From contig JAVBMA010000010.1 of NCBI GenBank assembly GCA_031553005.1, positions 116,887 through 180,886 of the forward strand: a stretch of 64,000 bases of DNA, read 5' to 3'. Shown piece after piece: positions 24,540 to 32,914 of this stretch. The stretch comes from RGIG9379 sp031553005 (GTDB taxonomy: Bacteria; Bacteroidota; Bacteroidia; Bacteroidales; Paludibacteraceae). Made by a program: the position numbers and the translations under genes. Numbering within the stretch: the stretch's first letter is position 1; every line of letters begins with the position of its first letter. The notes below the pieces were generated by a model. That model saw only the letters and a list, made by a program, of their open reading frames with translations, made no database searches and was not told where the DNA came from.

Positions 24540-25132
24540 TCATTTACTCAAATATTTTGCCTCAAACTCATCTGTTAACGCCGTAATTTGCTTGTAAATT
24601 TCAATCAATTCCATTGTTGTCTTCTCCAATCTATACAGAAAAGAAAGCGCCTTTTTCTCAGAAAAGTTAGCCTTCAATGCTTTAACCACCTGGTTATAAT
24701 TTGTCCCTATCGCCCGGAATTGAGAATGAAAAGTAGTTAGCCGCATGTAATAATCCATTGCTACTTTGTCGTATTTTATCACTTTCAATGTGCGGTTAAA
24801 GACACATGAAGTGATAAAATGCACTTTTACTTTCATTCCCGATTGCTCTGGGATAAGAATTCATTGTGTTCCGCTTCATTGAAACTAACCGAATAACGGA
24901 ATACGGCGGGGTCTGCCTTTGGCTTGCGTCCGTCCAATCGCTGAAATTTCTGTTCTGCTGCCACATTTTTTTGGATTTTAGTGGTGGTGCGATGCAAAGA
25001 GCCAACATACCCTATATTTTCTTCCACCGGACATACGACTTCGGAGTGTGTCCTTCCCCTGTCGTCCGACAGCAGGAAAGTTGTTTTGAGCTGCGGGAAA
25101 CGAAGTGAGCAGCTCAAAACACAACTTGCCAT
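24540..25132 (-). pseudogene. Frameshifted ICE mobilisation protein (MobA/MobC-like)
   Basis: Two minus-strand frames together resemble a Bacteroidales mobilisation accessory protein. The upstream frame (24833-25132) ends with GRKPKADPAVFRYSVSFNEAE...FLSQSNRE, the family's N-terminal ribbon-helix-helix-like start. The downstream frame (24540-24836) continues MKVKVHFITSCVF...NYNQVVKALKANFSEKKALSFLYRLEK, the family's C-terminal part. They meet at a 4-base TGA/ATG overlap where intact homologues continue in one frame, so a one-base indel is likely. The relaxase gene expected next is absent. This is a relic of conjugative DNA inside the island. Confidence 0.6.
25082..25121. repeat. Inverted repeat near the mobilisation remnant, oriT candidate
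   Basis: A 13-bp perfect inverted repeat (25082-25094 with 25109-25121) surrounds gggaaacgaagtga. In mobilisable elements such repeats beside mob genes form part of the transfer origin. It falls within the non-conserved 5' part of the mobA-like frame. Confidence 0.4.
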
Positions 25133-25894
25133 CTGCCCGCGCAGACCATTTTACTAAAATGAATCAGATATTACCTAGTTGATTTTTTACAAGACAAAAG
25201 TACTTTGTCCTGTAAGAATATGTATCAATATGAAAAGCGACAACCACTGCCAAACGAATGCCAATTAAAGCCTGTTATTTCGGGAGTTTTACCTGCATAA
25301 ATAAACTATTTGAAAAATAAACCATAAATATGACACTGACCAACGCACCAATGTTGCAACGCTGGTACATACATACGCACAACTATTTGTCTGGAAAATC
25401 AAGTTGACAATCAACCTCAATACTATTTAGTCAACGAACTGTACATATGATTATCTTGATAATTAACCACATAACCAATCTGTCAAATATATAATTTTCA
25501 GTATAGACAGATATATGCAGATTCGGGAGGGGAGGGAATTTGTTTTCCTTTATCTGTTTTATCTGCATATTGATTTTGTTATATGCGTCATCAGTCGGAT
25601 CGGTCATTTGTTTTCATGGGCAATCAGGATGAAGGGTTTAAGATTGTCAGGTTTTTTATATAAAATACGCTCGCACGAAGTGAAAGAGGAAAGTTTTATA
25701 TAAAACACGAAGTGCTTGAACTTGATAATCCGTAAAGAACCCGGAATTATTTTTGCCCGATGAAAAAAATGAGTGATCCGATCGCATTAATCAAAATATT
25801 GTAGCTATAATATTAAAACTTGAAAATATCGTCATGGAAAAATTGACGAATATAACCTTGTACAGAAATAATTATGTTTATTATTTTGGAAGAT
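25133..25894. other. Gene-poor stretch between mob remnant and hipT
   Basis: No supportable gene. A 62-codon plus-strand frame at 25515 is not protein-like. Small palindromes are present, including a 10-bp pair (25513-25522 with 25561-25570) and repeated ttttatataaaa motifs near 25650-25705. Confidence 0.35.
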
Positions 25895-26842
25895 TTAATA
25901 TTTTAGATGATTAATCCTCAATCCTATCAATTCCTTATATTCCCCTTTCATATTATCTGAAATAAATGAACTGTCTATAAATTCTAACCAATCAGGTAAT
26001 ACCTGTTCAAACTTCATAAAGATATTTTCTATAACTTTTTTATCCAATCCCGAGCTGGCAAATGCAATTTCAAAATCAGATCGCTTTAGTTTTTTCTTTT
26101 TGCCATTTAAAGTGAGTGCTAATTCCTCAGTATCTTCTGGCATTGCAAGAGCCGTAGATAACATATCATAAGCAGGCGTCAAGTTGTAAGAGTTTTTTAT
26201 CGGACTATACAACGAAAAGTTTTTAAGATGCATATCCGCATTTCCGGTCAACCAACAAAAAAGAACCTGTTCCCAGAAATTTGCCAAATCCAGTTTCGGA
26301 GCATTCGAGTATTTCAAAATCAGCTTGGCTATCTGTTCATAAGAACCCTTGTACTTGTATTCTGTCAATCGTTCTGAAAGTTGACACATATCTTCCATTG
26401 GAATTTTATTGCCTTTCTTATCCCTGTCTATACGCTTGGTTATATAACAAAGCTCTCCATCGGCAAAACGAATCAACGAATGTGGAACGGTTTTAATTTT
26501 AGCCATTTCAGCCAAATGCATTGTCAAATCTTCCAATTCGGGAAGTTGAGAAAACTGCTCTGTTTGTGGTTTTAGAATATATCCTCCCCATAAACCGACA
26601 ATGGTAAATCGCTTGGATGAATTTTTCCCTTCCAAATCCAATGATAATTTTGGCTGCACGCCTGTTAATGTAATTTGGCTGCGAATCGTTTGCTCTGCCA
26701 ACTCGCTAATCTGGCTATGAGTATAAGGCAATATTGGTGGTATCGCCGTACCAAATATCTTCCGGGAACAGGACGGATGAAAATCCGTTTGTTCTTTTTC
26801 CAATTCCTGATAACAATAAAGGCATCTGTTCATATCATTCAT
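25895..26842 (-). CDS. hipT: HipT-type Ser/Thr kinase toxin
   Basis: A 315-residue HipA-family kinase lacking the HipA N-subdomain 1, which is encoded by the separate gene upstream, as in HipBST systems. A zinc-knuckle-like start CLYCYQELEKEQ...HPSC precedes the glycine-rich loop ITLTGVQPKLS (57-67). The catalytic loop is GNADMHLKN (Asp203) and the metal-binding YDMLST holds Asp226. HipT of E. coli O127 phosphorylates TrpS; its loop carries two regulatory serines, which here read as threonines (Thr58, Thr60). The start overlaps hipS by 8 bases. Confidence 0.85.
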   Translation of the reverse strand: MNDMNRCLYCYQELEKEQTDFHPSCSRKIFGTAIPPILPYTHSQISELAEQTIRSQITLTGVQPKLSLDLEGKNSSKRFTIVGLWGGYILKPQTEQFSQLPELEDLTMHLAEMAKIKTVPHSLIRFADGELCYITKRIDRDKKGNKIPMEDMCQLSERLTEYKYKGSYEQIAKLILKYSNAPKLDLANFWEQVLFCWLTGNADMHLKNFSLYSPIKNSYNLTPAYDMLSTALAMPEDTEELALTLNGKKKKLKRSDFEIAFASSGLDKKVIENIFMKFEQVLPDWLEFIDSSFISDNMKGEYKELIGLRINHLKY

Positions 26843-27158
26843 TTTCTATGGGAATTACGCTGACAGCACCAATGCAATCTTTACAACAAGCCAATAATAA
26901 CGACATCCTGTCTCGTGCACTAATTTTCCATGTATTCTCTGCAATATCCAATAACCAGCCTTCTGGGATTAAACCATCAAAAAAAGGGAATAACACCTTG
27001 TCCTGAAAAGGTTTTTCCTGTAAAGGCATTGTCAGACTAATCACTTCTGAATCAAGTTCTTTCAGGTAGGAAGATTCATAAACAAAAGTATATCCGTTTT
27101 CATCTTCCGTCAGCATTCCCGCCAGCCGGCTTCGCATATATATCTTCGCTTGCTTCAT
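26835..27158 (-). CDS. hipS: HipS-type small antitoxin (HipA N-subdomain)
   Basis: A 107-residue protein equal to the N-terminal subdomain of HipA: KIYMRSRLAGMLTEDENGYTFVYES, SLTMPLQEKPF, LFPFFDGLIPEGWLLD. In HipBST systems this separate piece neutralises the HipT kinase. It lies between hipB (2-base gap) and hipT (8-base overlap). Part of its 5' end recurs as a scar near 27.97 kb. Confidence 0.85.
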   Translation of the reverse strand: MKQAKIYMRSRLAGMLTEDENGYTFVYESSYLKELDSEVISLTMPLQEKPFQDKVLFPFFDGLIPEGWLLDIAENTWKISARDRMSLLLACCKDCIGAVSVIPIENE

Positions 27159-27160
27159 GT

Positions 27161-27367
27161 CTATAATTTGTTTTTATCCACCAGAACCGGTGCTAATTCG
27201 GCGCCAAACAAACTTAATACCTGGTTTACTTTATCCATGCGTAAACTCTTCTTTCCCTGTTCTAAGTCACGAATGAATTTTAATCCGACTCCGGATTTTT
27301 CCGAAAGATCAACCTGAGTCAAATTGTATTGCTTGCGCATTTGCTTTACATATTGTGGTAACGACAT
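27161..27367 (-). CDS. hipB: HipB-type XRE antitoxin/repressor
   Basis: A 68-residue Cro/C1-type HTH protein starting at MSLPQYVKQMRKQYN; an upstream ATG 12 codons earlier is less likely because it lies in the operator region. The HTH covers LTQVDLSEKSGVGLKFIRDLEQGKKS. It represses the hip operon in related systems through palindromes in the promoter; two are visible upstream. Confidence 0.85.
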   Translation of the reverse strand: MSLPQYVKQMRKQYNLTQVDLSEKSGVGLKFIRDLEQGKKSLRMDKVNQVLSLFGAELAPVLVDKNKL

Positions 27368-27386
27368 ATTTTCTTCTAATAAATTA

Positions 27387-27447
27387 TATCCGTTCGGATA
27401 CAAAAATACAAATAATTTTTAAAATTATATCTTTTCAGATATAATTT
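27387..27447 (-). promoter_or_regulatory. HipB operator palindromes
   Basis: Two dyads lie in the hip promoter: tatccg-tt-cggata (27387-27400) and an 11-bp perfect pair (27422-27432 with 27437-27447) around tttc. Both fit the TATCC-N-GGATA style of HipB sites. A diverged second copy of this whole segment occurs at 27994-28078. Confidence 0.6.
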
Positions 27448-27570
27448 CATTCAATCTTGGATAAATTATATTCGTTATGGTATAATTTGGATGTTCGTAA
27501 TTTAGAATAAAAATTTTGTTTTCATGGGCAAAAAACAAATGAATCCGATTAAGCTAAGTCAATTAATAAT

Positions 27571-27627
27571 TATAGATAAATCTATATTTTAATTGATTTT
27601 TTAGATTATATTATAGATTTATCTATA
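27571..27627. repeat. 16-bp inverted repeat
   Basis: Arms 27571-27586 and 27612-27627 are perfect complements (tatagataaatctata and its mirror) around 25 AT-rich bases. It lies between the hip promoter and an XRE gene scrap and may be an operator of the lost gene. Confidence 0.5.
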
Positions 27628-27644
27628 TTCGTATATTAGAGTAA

Positions 27645-27821
27645 AGAAGTGTGCTTACAATAAGTTCTTTTGAGAATGGCTCTTCTACCGGAATCACATT
27701 AGCTTCATTTATCAAATTGCTTCGGGCAATTGACAGTCCGGACGAAATCGAAAAATTATTGCCGACATTGCCGGAAAGTCCGCGGGCATTGTTTAATAAG
27801 CAGATGAAGAATAAGAAATAA
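27645..27821 (+). pseudogene. Remnant of an XRE-type regulator
   Basis: An open frame without a start codon, following an in-frame TAA, reads LTISSFENGSSTGITLASFIKL and ends LPESPRALFNKQMKNKK. The first part matches the end of an XRE helix-turn-helix and its dimer helix, as in HipB-like antitoxins. The N-terminal half is missing. It is probably the decayed antitoxin of another toxin-antitoxin pair. Confidence 0.55.
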
Positions 27822-27858
27822 TCTATGGAAAGAAATCCATAAGTATATTTATCGGACT

Positions 27859-27913
27859 TAATGTTTTATATTTTGAACAAAATGAATCTTTTTGTTCAAA
27901 ATATAAAACATTA
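27859..27913. repeat. Long perfect hairpin
   Basis: A 23-bp perfect inverted repeat (27859-27881 with 27891-27913), plus one inner pair, closes a 7-base loop. No T tract follows. It overlaps a spurious 72-codon frame. It may be a solo palindromic element or a stabilised RNA end. Confidence 0.6.
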
Positions 27914-27970
27914 TAAAAGGAACAGAAACAGAATTATTACCCAAATAGTAAGTAAAAAAAAGAATTGCCG

Positions 27971-28080
27971 AGCATTTCTAATCGGCTACGCATATATATT
28001 TTCTTCTAATAAATTATACCCGAACAGATATAAAAATACAAATAAATCTTTAAATTATATCTTTTCGGATATAATTTAAA
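27971..28080 (-). pseudogene. Scar of a second hipBS copy
   Basis: The segment 27994-28078 repeats the hip promoter 27365-27448 with a modest number of changes. Directly joined to it, 27971-28000 reads on the minus strand KIYMRSRLEML, matching the start of HipS (KIYMRSRLAGML). hipB is absent between them. The join falls in a catatat...ttc microhomology present at both the hipS and hipB starts, so deletion of hipB in a duplicated locus explains it. Confidence 0.55.
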
Positions 28081-28322
28081 GATTCACAAATTCTAAAAGG
28101 ATAAAGAATATTTTTTCACAGTTATGATTTTCCTTTAAGAAAAACGATTATCTTTAACCCATCGTCGAGAGATAAAGACCTCTTTGAAATACCATATTTT
28201 GCACCTCAATTTTTCGTGTGCAAAGTGTGGATGATGAAAATATTGAAAAGGTTAAGATACTGATAATAGAATGTTTGACTTGATTGGTTCGAATCCGTCA
28301 ACTTTTAATTATTTCATTCTAA
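28081..28322. other. Gap at the right edge of the accessory island
   Basis: No gene is called. A sequence at 28286-28302 resembles the end of a tRNA (ggttcgaatcc) but no tRNA fold can be drawn around it. It includes the 11-base aatccgtcaac (28292-28302) also present at 6678-6688. The chromosome-like sulfatase locus starts right after. Confidence 0.35.
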
Positions 28323-29519
28323 TTATATTGAAAAGGTGCCTTTTTTGATTGTCCCAACAATATTGGATGGTGCTCTGTTATTTTTCAGTTCATGCGTCAT
28401 AAAATCCATATAAGGAGCCACATGTTTAAAATACTTATGATAACCTTTACATAAATAATTTAAACCCGGAGAGCCATCGGGAGCATTAATAATGCGGTTT
28501 TTAGGGCATTCACCGTTACAAGCAAAAAGAAATTCACACTTCATGCAATGTGAAGGCAATGCTTTAAACTTATCCGTACCGAATTGCATCTGTTTTTCAG
28601 AATACATCATTCCTGTCAACGTTTCCGCATTGATATTTCCAAGTTTATATTCCGAAAAAACCAAATGGTCACACGCATACAAATCTCCGTTGAACTCCAT
28701 CACTCCTGCATGCCCGCAAGTTTTAGCAAGAATACAACTACCGGGCTGCTCTCCCACCCAATTGGCCAATGTTGAATCAAAAAGCTGGATAAAAAATTCT
28801 CCGACATCTTTAGATACCCATTCATCGAAAATGGCTACCAAGAAATCTCCCCATTTTTCCGAAGGGACATTCCATGCAGCGGGAGTTCCGTCCGGCATTC
28901 TTTCAACAATCGGGGCAAACTGAATGAACCGGGTATCTATTTCTTTAAAAAAGCGATAAAATTCGAGTGGATAATCCACATTATAATTGTTGACCACGCC
29001 CATAACATTAAAGTCGACTCCATGTTTTTTCAACAAATCAATGCCGTGCATCACCTGTGCGAAAGTAGGCCTTCCATCAGTTGTTTTTCTATAAATATCG
29101 TGGCAATGCTGAGGCCCGTCTATCGAAATACCGATTAAAAAATTATTATCCTTAAAAAATTTGCACCACTCATCGGTAAGCAATGTTCCGTTCGTTTGCA
29201 AGGCATTACCAATAAGGCGACCTTTCCCATACTTTTGTTGAAGTTCCAATGCTTTTTTATAAAAGCCGATATTTCGCATGAGCGGTTCGCCACCATGCCA
29301 TGTAAAAAGTACCTGAGGCATAGTTTGGGATTCGAGATACTGTTTTGTAAATTCTTCCAGAACCTTTTCCGTCATCACATATTTCTTTTCGTCCGGATAG
29401 ATTCCTTTTTTTTCCAGATAATAACAGTATTTACACCGAAGATTACAGATGGGGCCGACCGGCTTTAACATCACATACAAAGGCTTTGCAAATGGAGCAA
29501 ACGTAGTTTCAAAGTTCAT
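28323..29519 (-). CDS. Anaerobic sulfatase-maturating enzyme (radical SAM)
   Basis: A 398-residue radical SAM/SPASM protein. The S-adenosylmethionine cluster motif is CNLRCKYC (C25, C29, C32), the glycine motif is WHGGEPL, and the C-terminal auxiliary cluster region has HCMKCEFLFACNGECPKNR. It oxidises the active-site serine or cysteine of sulfatases to formylglycine in the cytoplasm without oxygen. It follows the arylsulfatase gene on the same strand after 175 bases, so the pair is matched: the sulfatase has a serine at the target position, which only this type of maturase can convert. Confidence 0.92.
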   Translation of the reverse strand: MNFETTFAPFAKPLYVMLKPVGPICNLRCKYCYYLEKKGIYPDEKKYVMTEKVLEEFTKQYLESQTMPQVLFTWHGGEPLMRNIGFYKKALELQQKYGKGRLIGNALQTNGTLLTDEWCKFFKDNNFLIGISIDGPQHCHDIYRKTTDGRPTFAQVMHGIDLLKKHGVDFNVMGVVNNYNVDYPLEFYRFFKEIDTRFIQFAPIVERMPDGTPAAWNVPSEKWGDFLVAIFDEWVSKDVGEFFIQLFDSTLANWVGEQPGSCILAKTCGHAGVMEFNGDLYACDHLVFSEYKLGNINAETLTGMMYSEKQMQFGTDKFKALPSHCMKCEFLFACNGECPKNRIINAPDGSPGLNYLCKGYHKYFKHVAPYMDFMTHELKNNRAPSNIVGTIKKGTFSI

Positions 29520-29694
29520 TTTTGTTATTTTAATTTATAAAGCAAAGGCATACCTACCTGCTCCGCCAACTTATTTTTTTATATCTATGTCCAAAATTAA
29601 TTATTTTCAATAAAAAACAAACCCTCTCTCCCATCTTCGCCTCAAATGAGAGAATCAAGGAGAAAGGTTTTGTGTGCAAATTGATAAGCAAAGA

Positions 29695-32136
29695 TTACTC
29701 TGCCCTCATTTTATTTTCGAATTCTTTTTCCAAATCCACATAGGCATCTTTGTTGTTTACATCATACATTACCTTGTGAATAGTACCATTAGTGAATGGG
29801 AACATATAATTGTATTCTTTACTTACGGCATCACCACCATCATATCCGATACAAAGGCCTTCGCCGGTAAGTGCATATCGGAATGTTTCCGTACGGAAAG
29901 GAGCCTCTGCCATCACTTTACCATCGACATACAATTTCATTGTACCCAATGTTTCGGATTTTTCAGACATCTTTTCTTTTATAAATTCCACTCCAATAAC
30001 ATGTTTACCTTTTGCCGGCACTGCGCATACAAGTTGTTGTTCCGGCGGAATGCCCAAGAAATTATACACAAAATAAACTTTATTATTTTTAATGAATAAC
30101 GAATAACCTCCGAAACGGGAACCCTGCGCTACAATTACTCCTTTTGCTCCCGGTTCTAAAGTAACATCGGAAAGGATTTTGAAAGAACGTCCTAATGTTT
30201 TAGCTGCCGACTGTTCCGGTATCTGACTGGTACCGGGATAGTATACAAACTGTCCGCTTGGCGGGTCTGGCAACTGATATTCGTATTTGTGATACTCAGC
30301 AATACCTAAATCGTTAAGAGGGAGAACATTGTTTTTCTTAGCTTCGTCCATCCACAATTTTTGCATCTCTTTTAATTTTTCAGGATGTTCTTTTGCCAGA
30401 TTAGTAGACTGGGAACGGTCAACTTCAATATGGTACAATTCCCATTCGTCTTTATCAAAATGTCCAAGATTAACCGGAACCGGACCATGTACCGTCGTAG
30501 CCATCCAACCGTCTTTCCAGATACCACGTGTTCCTAATATCTCATAATATTGCACATGCTTCTTGGTAGGCGCTTTGGCATCGTTAAAGCTCGAAACCAT
30601 TGATACACCGGCAAGAGGCGTTTGTTTGACACCATTTACAACTTCAGGCATTTTTATACCGCAAATTTCTAAAATGGTTGGAACAATATCGGTAGAGTGG
30701 TAATATTGGTCACGTAATTCTCCGCGCGCTTTTATTCCTTTAGGCCATGACATCACCAACGCATCACATGTACCTCCCTGATAACCGGAATAGCGTTTAA
30801 ACATTTTGTAAGGAGTTGAAAATGCAGCTGCCCAACCTGCCGCGTAATGGTTATAAGTGGCTGGAGAACCTAATTTATCTATCATAGGCAGATTATCTTT
30901 CATTTCATCCGGATAGTTGTTAAAGAACTTCATTTCGTTTACCGAACCGTTTGTACCTCCTTCACTAGAAGCACCATTATCGGCCGCATAAATAATCAAT
31001 GTATTTTCCAATTGACCGGATTCCTGCAAATAGTCTATAATACGACCGATTTGCACATCGGTATATTCAGAATATGCTGCATAAACCTCAGCCATACGGC
31101 TGAATAATTTCTTTTCTTCGGCACTAAGTTCATTCCACGGACGCACCCAGTCTGCACTATCATAAGTACCTTTCGGCATTGGATTCAGCGGAGATAGTTT
31201 CGTGTCTTGAGGAACAATACCTTTAGCTTTCATGCGTTCCAATACCCATTCGCGGTATGCTTCGTAACCACTATCAAATTTACCTTTGTACTTAGCTATA
31301 TAATCCTGTGGTGCATGATGCGGCGCATGGTTAGCACCCGGGCAATACCACATATACCAAGGCTTATCGGGTTGCGACTGTTTTGAATCTGTAATGTATT
31401 GAATAGCATGGTCTGCCAGGTCTTTTGACAAGTGATAACCCTGTTCGGGCAAATATGGCTGGTCTATATAACGGTTGTCTTCTACCAATGCCGGATACCA
31501 CTGATTGGTTTCACCGCCTATAAATCCGTAGAAACGGTCAAATCCCAAGCCTAACGGCCAATCTTTCTTAGTAGAGCCCATATCCAGGGCATCAACCGGT
31601 ATATTGTGGTTTTTGCCTATCCAAAAAGTACTCCAACCTGCATTGCGAAGAACTTCGGCAATGGTAGCATTTGATTCGGGAATGTGACCGCTATATCCCG
31701 GAAATCCGGTTGCAGATTCGGCAATAGAACCATATCCGTTTTGATGGTGGTTTCGTCCGGTCAGCAAAGTAGACCGTGTAGGCGATGAAAGAGAAGTGGT
31801 ATGCCATTGCGTATAAGTTATCCCGTTTTGGGCTAACCTATCTAATGTAGGCATGTTTATCATACCGCCATAGGTAGACCACGCTGCCTGGCCGGTATCA
31901 TCATAAAGGATAAACAACACGTTAGGAGCATCTTTAGGGGCCTTAGGATAGGTAAAAGCAGACCAATCGCCTTTAGAATCCCTGATATCGAGATTAATTG
32001 TTCCTTTAAATTTATCCGGGGCATCTTTTTGTTCTCCGGCAGATTTATTAGAACAACCGCAAAGGCCGGCAGAACAAAGCGTTGCTGTAGCCAGCAATGC
32101 TGCATTCTGATTTAATCTAATAGGTTTTTTTTTCAT
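29695..32136 (-). CDS. Ser-type arylsulfatase, lipoprotein
   Basis: An 813-residue S1-family sulfatase. The N-terminus is a lipoprotein-type signal ending GLCGC (Cys28). Metal site ILYDDTG (Asp79/Asp80) and the formylglycine motif SLSSPTRSTLLTGR with target Ser117 and Arg121 are present. Further conserved parts are AADNGASSEGG and the long C-terminal region, whose last 170 residues look like a lectin-like beta-sandwich. It removes sulfate esters, probably from host or plant/algal glycans, in the periplasm or at the cell surface. The maturase gene follows. Confidence 0.92.
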   Translation of the reverse strand: MKKKPIRLNQNAALLATATLCSAGLCGCSNKSAGEQKDAPDKFKGTINLDIRDSKGDWSAFTYPKAPKDAPNVLFILYDDTGQAAWSTYGGMINMPTLDRLAQNGITYTQWHTTSLSSPTRSTLLTGRNHHQNGYGSIAESATGFPGYSGHIPESNATIAEVLRNAGWSTFWIGKNHNIPVDALDMGSTKKDWPLGLGFDRFYGFIGGETNQWYPALVEDNRYIDQPYLPEQGYHLSKDLADHAIQYITDSKQSQPDKPWYMWYCPGANHAPHHAPQDYIAKYKGKFDSGYEAYREWVLERMKAKGIVPQDTKLSPLNPMPKGTYDSADWVRPWNELSAEEKKLFSRMAEVYAAYSEYTDVQIGRIIDYLQESGQLENTLIIYAADNGASSEGGTNGSVNEMKFFNNYPDEMKDNLPMIDKLGSPATYNHYAAGWAAAFSTPYKMFKRYSGYQGGTCDALVMSWPKGIKARGELRDQYYHSTDIVPTILEICGIKMPEVVNGVKQTPLAGVSMVSSFNDAKAPTKKHVQYYEILGTRGIWKDGWMATTVHGPVPVNLGHFDKDEWELYHIEVDRSQSTNLAKEHPEKLKEMQKLWMDEAKKNNVLPLNDLGIAEYHKYEYQLPDPPSGQFVYYPGTSQIPEQSAAKTLGRSFKILSDVTLEPGAKGVIVAQGSRFGGYSLFIKNNKVYFVYNFLGIPPEQQLVCAVPAKGKHVIGVEFIKEKMSEKSETLGTMKLYVDGKVMAEAPFRTETFRYALTGEGLCIGYDGGDAVSKEYNYMFPFTNGTIHKVMYDVNNKDAYVDLEKEFENKMRAE

Positions 32137-32914
32137 AATAACACAATTTATAATTGATAATGAGATACTATTGAGTTTAGGATGTCTTTTTTATAGAATA
32201 AAATAGATTGTTTTAGAAACTATTCAGGTTTTATTAAACTCAGCCTGAATCAGAATACGACCTCTCAAAACTGAATTAAAAATTTATCCTATACGCTACT
32301 ACATTTAACAATAACAGAAGTCTCATAGTTTACATATAATATGTAACAGAATGTTATTAAAATATAAATTTGACAGGATTAGCTGCATATCTTTCTTAAA
32401 GCAGAAGATTTCCTATACTATGACAGGTTATATTTCCGGATTAAGGCGGAACAAATAGTAACGAAGATGCCGTATAATAAGAAGTGGAGGAATCTGCTGA
32501 TTTTAAAACAATAGAATAAGATGCATTTCTACAAATAGAATATTTTCTATGATTAAATAGAAAAAACATAGAAAACAGCCCTTTGAATTTCTATATGTAA
32601 TTGATAAGATTAAATAATATATTAAAAAAGTAGACAAGAATAAGAATGACTTGTTTACCTGTCTACTCGTTTACTTAAAACAGACTGACAACCAATAACT
32701 TACAATTATCAGTAACTACTGAACAAACAAAGGCGATATACTTTTCATTACGGACGGAGAAAAACGTTTTGCCGTTGGTGTCACTCTGTTTTAATGCCAT
32801 CTGTAAATAAATTTTTTAAAAAAATACGTATATTCGCACCCTAATATTTTGATTCAAAATAGATTGTAGAATTTTTCTACACTAAATTAGAATACTGAAA
32901 AACATTTATTTGAC
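32137..32914. other. Intergenic region before the giant surface protein
   Basis: 778 bases without a supportable gene. It must contain the divergent promoters of the sulfatase and of the giant gene. A palindromic repeat at 32631-32677 is described separately. Upstream of the giant gene, tatattcgcacc near 32828 is AT-rich but I cannot assign a promoter with confidence. Confidence 0.4.
32631..32677. repeat. Palindromic repeat, copy left of the giant gene
   Basis: agtagacaag and an almost perfect complement cctgtctact enclose cttgtttac-type sequence. The same wording recurs at 43926-44006 beyond the giant gene, so the two are copies of one palindromic repeat family that flanks it. Confidence 0.55.

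Noticed and set aside
25515..25703. 62-codon plus-strand frame
   Set aside because: Low-complexity, aromatic-rich translation of an AT-rich gap; no family look and no regulatory signals.
27861..28079. 72-codon plus-strand frame
   Set aside because: It consists of the 23-bp hairpin and the duplicated hip promoter read through.
28270..28305. tRNA-like sequence ggttcgaatcc
   Set aside because: The T-arm stem does not pair (attgg against ccgtc) and no acceptor, D or anticodon arm can be drawn upstream; at most it is an attachment-site scrap.
14097..28322. CRISPR array in the defence island
   Set aside because: No regularly spaced identical repeats with distinct spacers were found; the repeats present are isolated palindromes.
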